From Acidianus hospitalis (GTDB lineage: Archaea; Thermoproteota; Thermoprotei_A; Sulfolobales; Sulfolobaceae), in assembly GCA_003086435.1 (NCBI GenBank), contig QEFD01000045.1:1-8313 (forward strand): a DNA stretch of 8,313 nucleotides, written 5' to 3'. Each line of letters starts with the position of its first letter. Position 1 is the first letter of the stretch. The notes under the pieces were generated by a model. That model did not search any database and was not told the origin of the DNA. It saw only the letters and a program-made list of their open reading frames with translations. Below, one piece after another: positions 5,802 through 8,313 of this stretch. A program made the translations under genes and the position numbers.

Positions 5802-7757
5802 ATGTCAAGAGAGATCCTCTTTTTGGCACTTATTATTCTTACAGTTATTACACCCTTGGGCATCTGCAATTTTCATGTGGTTCAGCGAATACCAGGGGAA
5901 CCTCCACCTGTAATAAAAACTTACGCTGTAGCTTATCCTATTTTTGAAAAGTATGTATCCTTAAATAATTGTTCTCAAGAAATTATTGTTCAAGATAATT
6001 GTCCTGGCATTTATTGTTTATATGTTTTCACTCCTCAAACATATTGTTTATGGAGTTTAGGTCATTCTGAAAATGCCATTTTTTCAACTGAAATAACTAA
6101 AGGCACATACGTTATTCCATTAAATAAAGGTAATTACGTTGTAGTAATAAATCATTTCTTAGGTAAGGATAGCAACATCAATGTAAACGTTGCACCTAGG
6201 TCTTTTTGTTCCTTTATAATGTCTAATAGATTAGCTTCTCCTAGAGGTATTGTTTCTTATGGGATTTATAATTATTCAGGAGAATTACAGAATTATTGTA
6301 TAAGAACCAATTCAATTTTGGGCTATTTTAATATTTCTTGCTTTGAGCCTAAAGGATGCTTGGCAAGTTTACAATTAAATGCAGTTCTTTTAATTAATGG
6401 TGACAATGATTATGAATACTTCCTTCAAAATATTATTAAATTTGAGAACTGCTTCCACTGGTTTTACTTAGAAGATAATATATGGAATTTCAGTTCTTAC
6501 AGAGCAAACATCTATCACGTAGAAGGAAAAGGTATTATAAACAGTTATTGTAATAGAAAATACTATTGTTATTCTCCACCATGCCTTTATGATATTAAAT
6601 ATAGCTTACCTCTTGCTGGATACTTAATAATCAACGTAACTACAGTTCAAGGAAAAGGAGTATATGTAACGTTCGGTTTTTCTAGCATTCAAAATGGACA
6701 AGAAATACTTCCGCCTATATTTACTTACTATGATAAAGTATTCATAAGTTGCCCTAACGTTATTTCGGCATGCATTGTAATAAAGCCTAACTTTACTAAG
6801 AGTTTAAACGTATTTTCTGCAGGTTTAGTTTTCGGATCATATGAACAACTTTCTACAGTTAGTTTTAACAATTTAAATTCCACATTAGCGTTACTTTACT
6901 GCAATCAAGGATGGAAACCAGTACCATCATTCTTCTCCTTCTGCGTAAACAGTCTAGAGAGTGCCTGCAATTTGAATTTTAAAGCTGCCAACTCTAAGAT
7001 CCTCGTTTCAACTAATGTTCATTGTTCTAATAGTGTAATCGATATGCCACATGTTAGCGTTCCCTTTACTTTTGTAGATTATAACAATAAACCAATTTAT
7101 ATTGAAAAACCACTCAATGTTAGTTTACCGCGAACAATCTATATATGTAAGAACGAAAAACAATGCCTCTATAAAATATGTTTATGCATAAATGGAATTA
7201 GACAACAAATAAATGACGGATATATAATTTATCCTAGATGTTACTTTATTTCAATCAATATTACAGCGTTTTACAATACATATTATTTCATAAGGATATT
7301 TTATCCAAATGGAACATTCTGCTCTTGGTTCCTAAGCTGTTCGAAAATATGTTTACCGAAAATAATTCAAATATGCAAATTTATTAGATATAATTTGAAT
7401 CAAAGCTCAACAATCATTGCAACTGGACCATTAAATATTACGCCAATCTACGAATTACAATACCTCGTTACGATTAATCTACCAACTAATAAAACCGAAG
7501 AATGGGTAAATAATGGTACAATAATACAAATTCCAAAAACAATATACATAAACGCGGGAACTAGGTATTACTTATTATCGTCAAACGAATCGTACGTCTT
7601 AAAGCCATTAAATATTACGCCAATCTACGAATTACAATACCTCGTTAAGCTCATATTACCAAACGGAACAATAGAAGAATGGGTAAATAATGGTACAATA
7701 ATACAAATTCCAAAAAACAATATACGTAAACTCTACAAGCAGATATTATTTAAATAA
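5802..7757 (+). CDS. Secreted cysteine-rich thermopsin-like (peptidase A5 family) surface protein, frame broken near the 3' end
   Basis: The 651-codon frame encodes a secreted protein whose core resembles thermopsin, the acid protease of Sulfolobales. Residues 1-22 form a signal peptide (ILFLALIILTVI). Thermopsin-like landmarks are ASPRGIVSYGIYNYSG (145-160), TNSILGYFNIS, LEDNIWNF (223-230), TYYDKV (308-313), NVISA, GLVFGS (341-346), NSTLALLY and PVPSFFSF (373-380). The match relies on my memory of S. acidocaldarius thermopsin. It departs from that enzyme in having 28 cysteines between residues 22 and 525, and Asn210 and Gly341 where I recall acidic residues, so peptidase activity is uncertain. 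Many N-x-S/T sequons indicate glycosylation. From about residue 490 the protein becomes an array of ~59-residue repeats. The frame ends at 7757 only because of an extra A in the run 7712-7717; homologous repeat sequence continues in the +1 frame. The last 13 codons (from 7719) are therefore probably not native. The ATG has a TATA box 26 bp upstream. Confidence 0.82.
   Translation: MSREILFLALIILTVITPLGICNFHVVQRIPGEPPPVIKTYAVAYPIFEKYVSLNNCSQEIIVQDNCPGIYCLYVFTPQTYCLWSLGHSENAIFSTEITKGTYVIPLNKGNYVVVINHFLGKDSNINVNVAPRSFCSFIMSNRLASPRGIVSYGIYNYSGELQNYCIRTNSILGYFNISCFEPKGCLASLQLNAVLLINGDNDYEYFLQNIIKFENCFHWFYLEDNIWNFSSYRANIYHVEGKGIINSYCNRKYYCYSPPCLYDIKYSLPLAGYLIINVTTVQGKGVYVTFGFSSIQNGQEILPPIFTYYDKVFISCPNVISACIVIKPNFTKSLNVFSAGLVFGSYEQLSTVSFNNLNSTLALLYCNQGWKPVPSFFSFCVNSLESACNLNFKAANSKILVSTNVHCSNSVIDMPHVSVPFTFVDYNNKPIYIEKPLNVSLPRTIYICKNEKQCLYKICLCINGIRQQINDGYIIYPRCYFISINITAFYNTYYFIRIFYPNGTFCSWFLSCSKICLPKIIQICKFIRYNLNQSSTIIATGPLNITPIYELQYLVTINLPTNKTEEWVNNGTIIQIPKTIYINAGTRYYLLSSNESYVLKPLNITPIYELQYLVKLILPNGTIEEWVNNGTIIQIPKNNIRKLYKQILFK
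7428..7716 (+). repeat. Two pairs of identical 43-bp direct repeats, 177 bp apart
   Basis: Bases 7428-7470 are identical to 7605-7647, and bases 7497-7539 are identical to 7674-7716. Between the two identical blocks the copies differ at many positions (for example LPTNKTEEW versus LPNGTIEEW). Alternating identity and divergence suggests recent recombination or conversion between units rather than simple old duplication. Confidence 0.85.
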
Positions 7758-8040
7758 TACAAATACCTCATTTATAATATGTAGACCAATGATAATAAAG
7801 CCTTGCTATAAATTACAATACTTCGTTAAGCTCATATTACCAAACGGAACAATAGAAGAATGGCTGGATTCGCACTCTGATTTAATATTACCAAAAATAA
7901 TACAAATTAATGATACTAGATACATATTAAACGAGCAGAATAATATAATAGAAATACTAGGCTGTCGTATCTTGTGCCCCAAATATGATGTGTATTATCT
8001 CGTTAAGCTCATATTACCAAACGGAACAATAGAAGAATGG
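7644..8040 (+). repeat. Three identical 39-bp direct repeats
   Basis: A 39-bp block starting GTTAAGCTCATATTACC and ending GAAGAATGG occurs without change at 7644-7682, 7825-7863 and 8002-8040. It encodes VKLILPNGTIEEW. Sequence on both sides differs strongly between the copies, so identity is confined to this block. Confidence 0.88.
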
Positions 8041-8313
8041 ATAAAGAAAGATTGCGTAATAATCTTACCGCAGTATATTTATATTTCAAGTTATGAGAGA
8101 TATGTATTAAATTCAACACAGTTCGTTATAGTTCACTCGCCGTTAGTTATCCAGCCTGAGTACATTAAACAATACTTAGTTAAAATTAATGGCATATCTT
8201 ATTGGTACAATGAGGGGGCTAAGTTACTCATTAAAATAGTGACTACTCCATTCTTTATAGTAAAATGGGTAGGAAATATAAAAGTAAGTAACGGAGAAAC
8301 TATAATCGTAAAC
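7717..8313 (+). CDS. C-terminal continuation of the thermopsin-like protein in the +1 frame (partial, runs off window)
   Basis: From 7717 the frame shifted by +1 is open for 199 codons to the last base of the window. It encodes TIYVNSTSRYYL and then further copies of the repeat found upstream, with V-codon landmarks at 7825, 8002 and 8179. Ignoring one A of the 7712-7717 run joins Lys638 directly to this frame and restores a repeat matching the copy at 7467-7643. The joined product has at least 837 residues with no stop in view. The last visible unit (YLVKINGISYWYNEG ... VKWVGNIKVSNGETI) resembles the extracellular repeats of other large Sulfolobales surface proteins as I remember them. Five more cysteines occur here. 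An in-frame ATG at 7789 exists, but there is no sign of a separate gene start. I read this as one gene split by an indel or recoding site, not as two genes. Confidence 0.78.

Larger units (their letters stand above)
7281..8313 (+). repeat. Tandem ~177-nt (59-residue) repeats in the thermopsin-like gene
   Basis: Six units can be aligned on the codon equivalent to V in 'YLV': 7290, 7467, 7644, 7825, 8002 and 8179. The spacings are 177, 177, 181, 177 and 177 nt; 181 equals one extra codon plus the extra A. The protein unit reads roughly Y.LQYLVKLILPNGTIEEWVNNG, then I.IPK.IYI, then RY.L, and then a variable linker. The first unit is degenerate and Cys-rich (YPNGTFCSWFLSCSKICLPK). The last lacks NGT but keeps the aromatic pattern. 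Such units are probably beta-rich stalk or wall-binding modules. Confidence 0.85.

Noticed and set aside
7711..7729. Canonical -1 slippery heptamer A-AAA-AAC in the right phase at the frame break
   Set aside because: A -1 shift would meet TAA at 7727-7729 almost at once. Restoring the repeat needs +1 (or loss of one A), so classic -1 frameshifting, known for a Sulfolobus alpha-fucosidase gene, does not explain it.
7789..8313. A separate gene starting at ATG 7789
   Set aside because: The same frame carries homologous repeat sequence upstream of this ATG, back to 7717, so the ATG is internal to a repeat linker rather than a true start.

Overview
The window looks like chromosomal DNA of a thermoacidophilic crenarchaeon of the Sulfolobales (Sulfolobus/Acidianus-like). 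The evidence is the AT-rich composition and TATA-like boxes about 26 bp upstream of start codons, which implies leaderless mRNAs. A small heat-shock protein closely resembles Sulfolobus Hsp14-type proteins as I remember them, and there are heavily N-glycosylated secreted proteins and a thermopsin-family (peptidase A5) surface protein. No rRNA, tRNA, CRISPR array or insertion sequence was found.

Layout. (1) 108-2171, + strand: a compact three-gene ABC operon with overlapping genes, encoding an ATPase, an ABC-2-like permease and a membrane-anchored, sequon-rich extracytoplasmic protein. (2) 2174-2643, + strand: a possible 30-codon basic peptide ORF whose stop overlaps the GTG start of an Hsp20 chaperone. 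(3) 2665-4143, - strand: an ABC1/UbiB/AarF-type atypical kinase with a C-terminal membrane anchor, convergent with hsp20. (4) 4200-4478, + strand: an unrecognised 92-residue protein, divergent from the kinase. (5) 4511-5647, - strand: a major-facilitator transporter of the oxalate/formate antiporter (OFA) type; its 3' end carries a GC-rich patch with box C/D-like motifs. (6) 5802 to the window end, + strand: a large secreted thermopsin-like protein.

The last gene is the most notable. Its thermopsin-like domain is very rich in cysteine (28 Cys before residue 526) and lacks acidic residues present at two positions of S. acidocaldarius thermopsin as I recall it. Its C-terminal half is an array of ~59-residue repeats with a 177-nt period. 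The frame breaks at 7712-7717, where one copy has six A's and its sister copy has five. Reading on in the +1 frame gives continuous repeat sequence to the window edge, so the 651-codon ORF is not the whole gene. The cause could be a sequencing indel, a recent mutation, phase variation or recoding; the sequence alone does not decide.

How the genes work together: the first three genes form one transporter unit. The remaining genes are mostly single transcription units with their own promoters and show no evident shared pathway.
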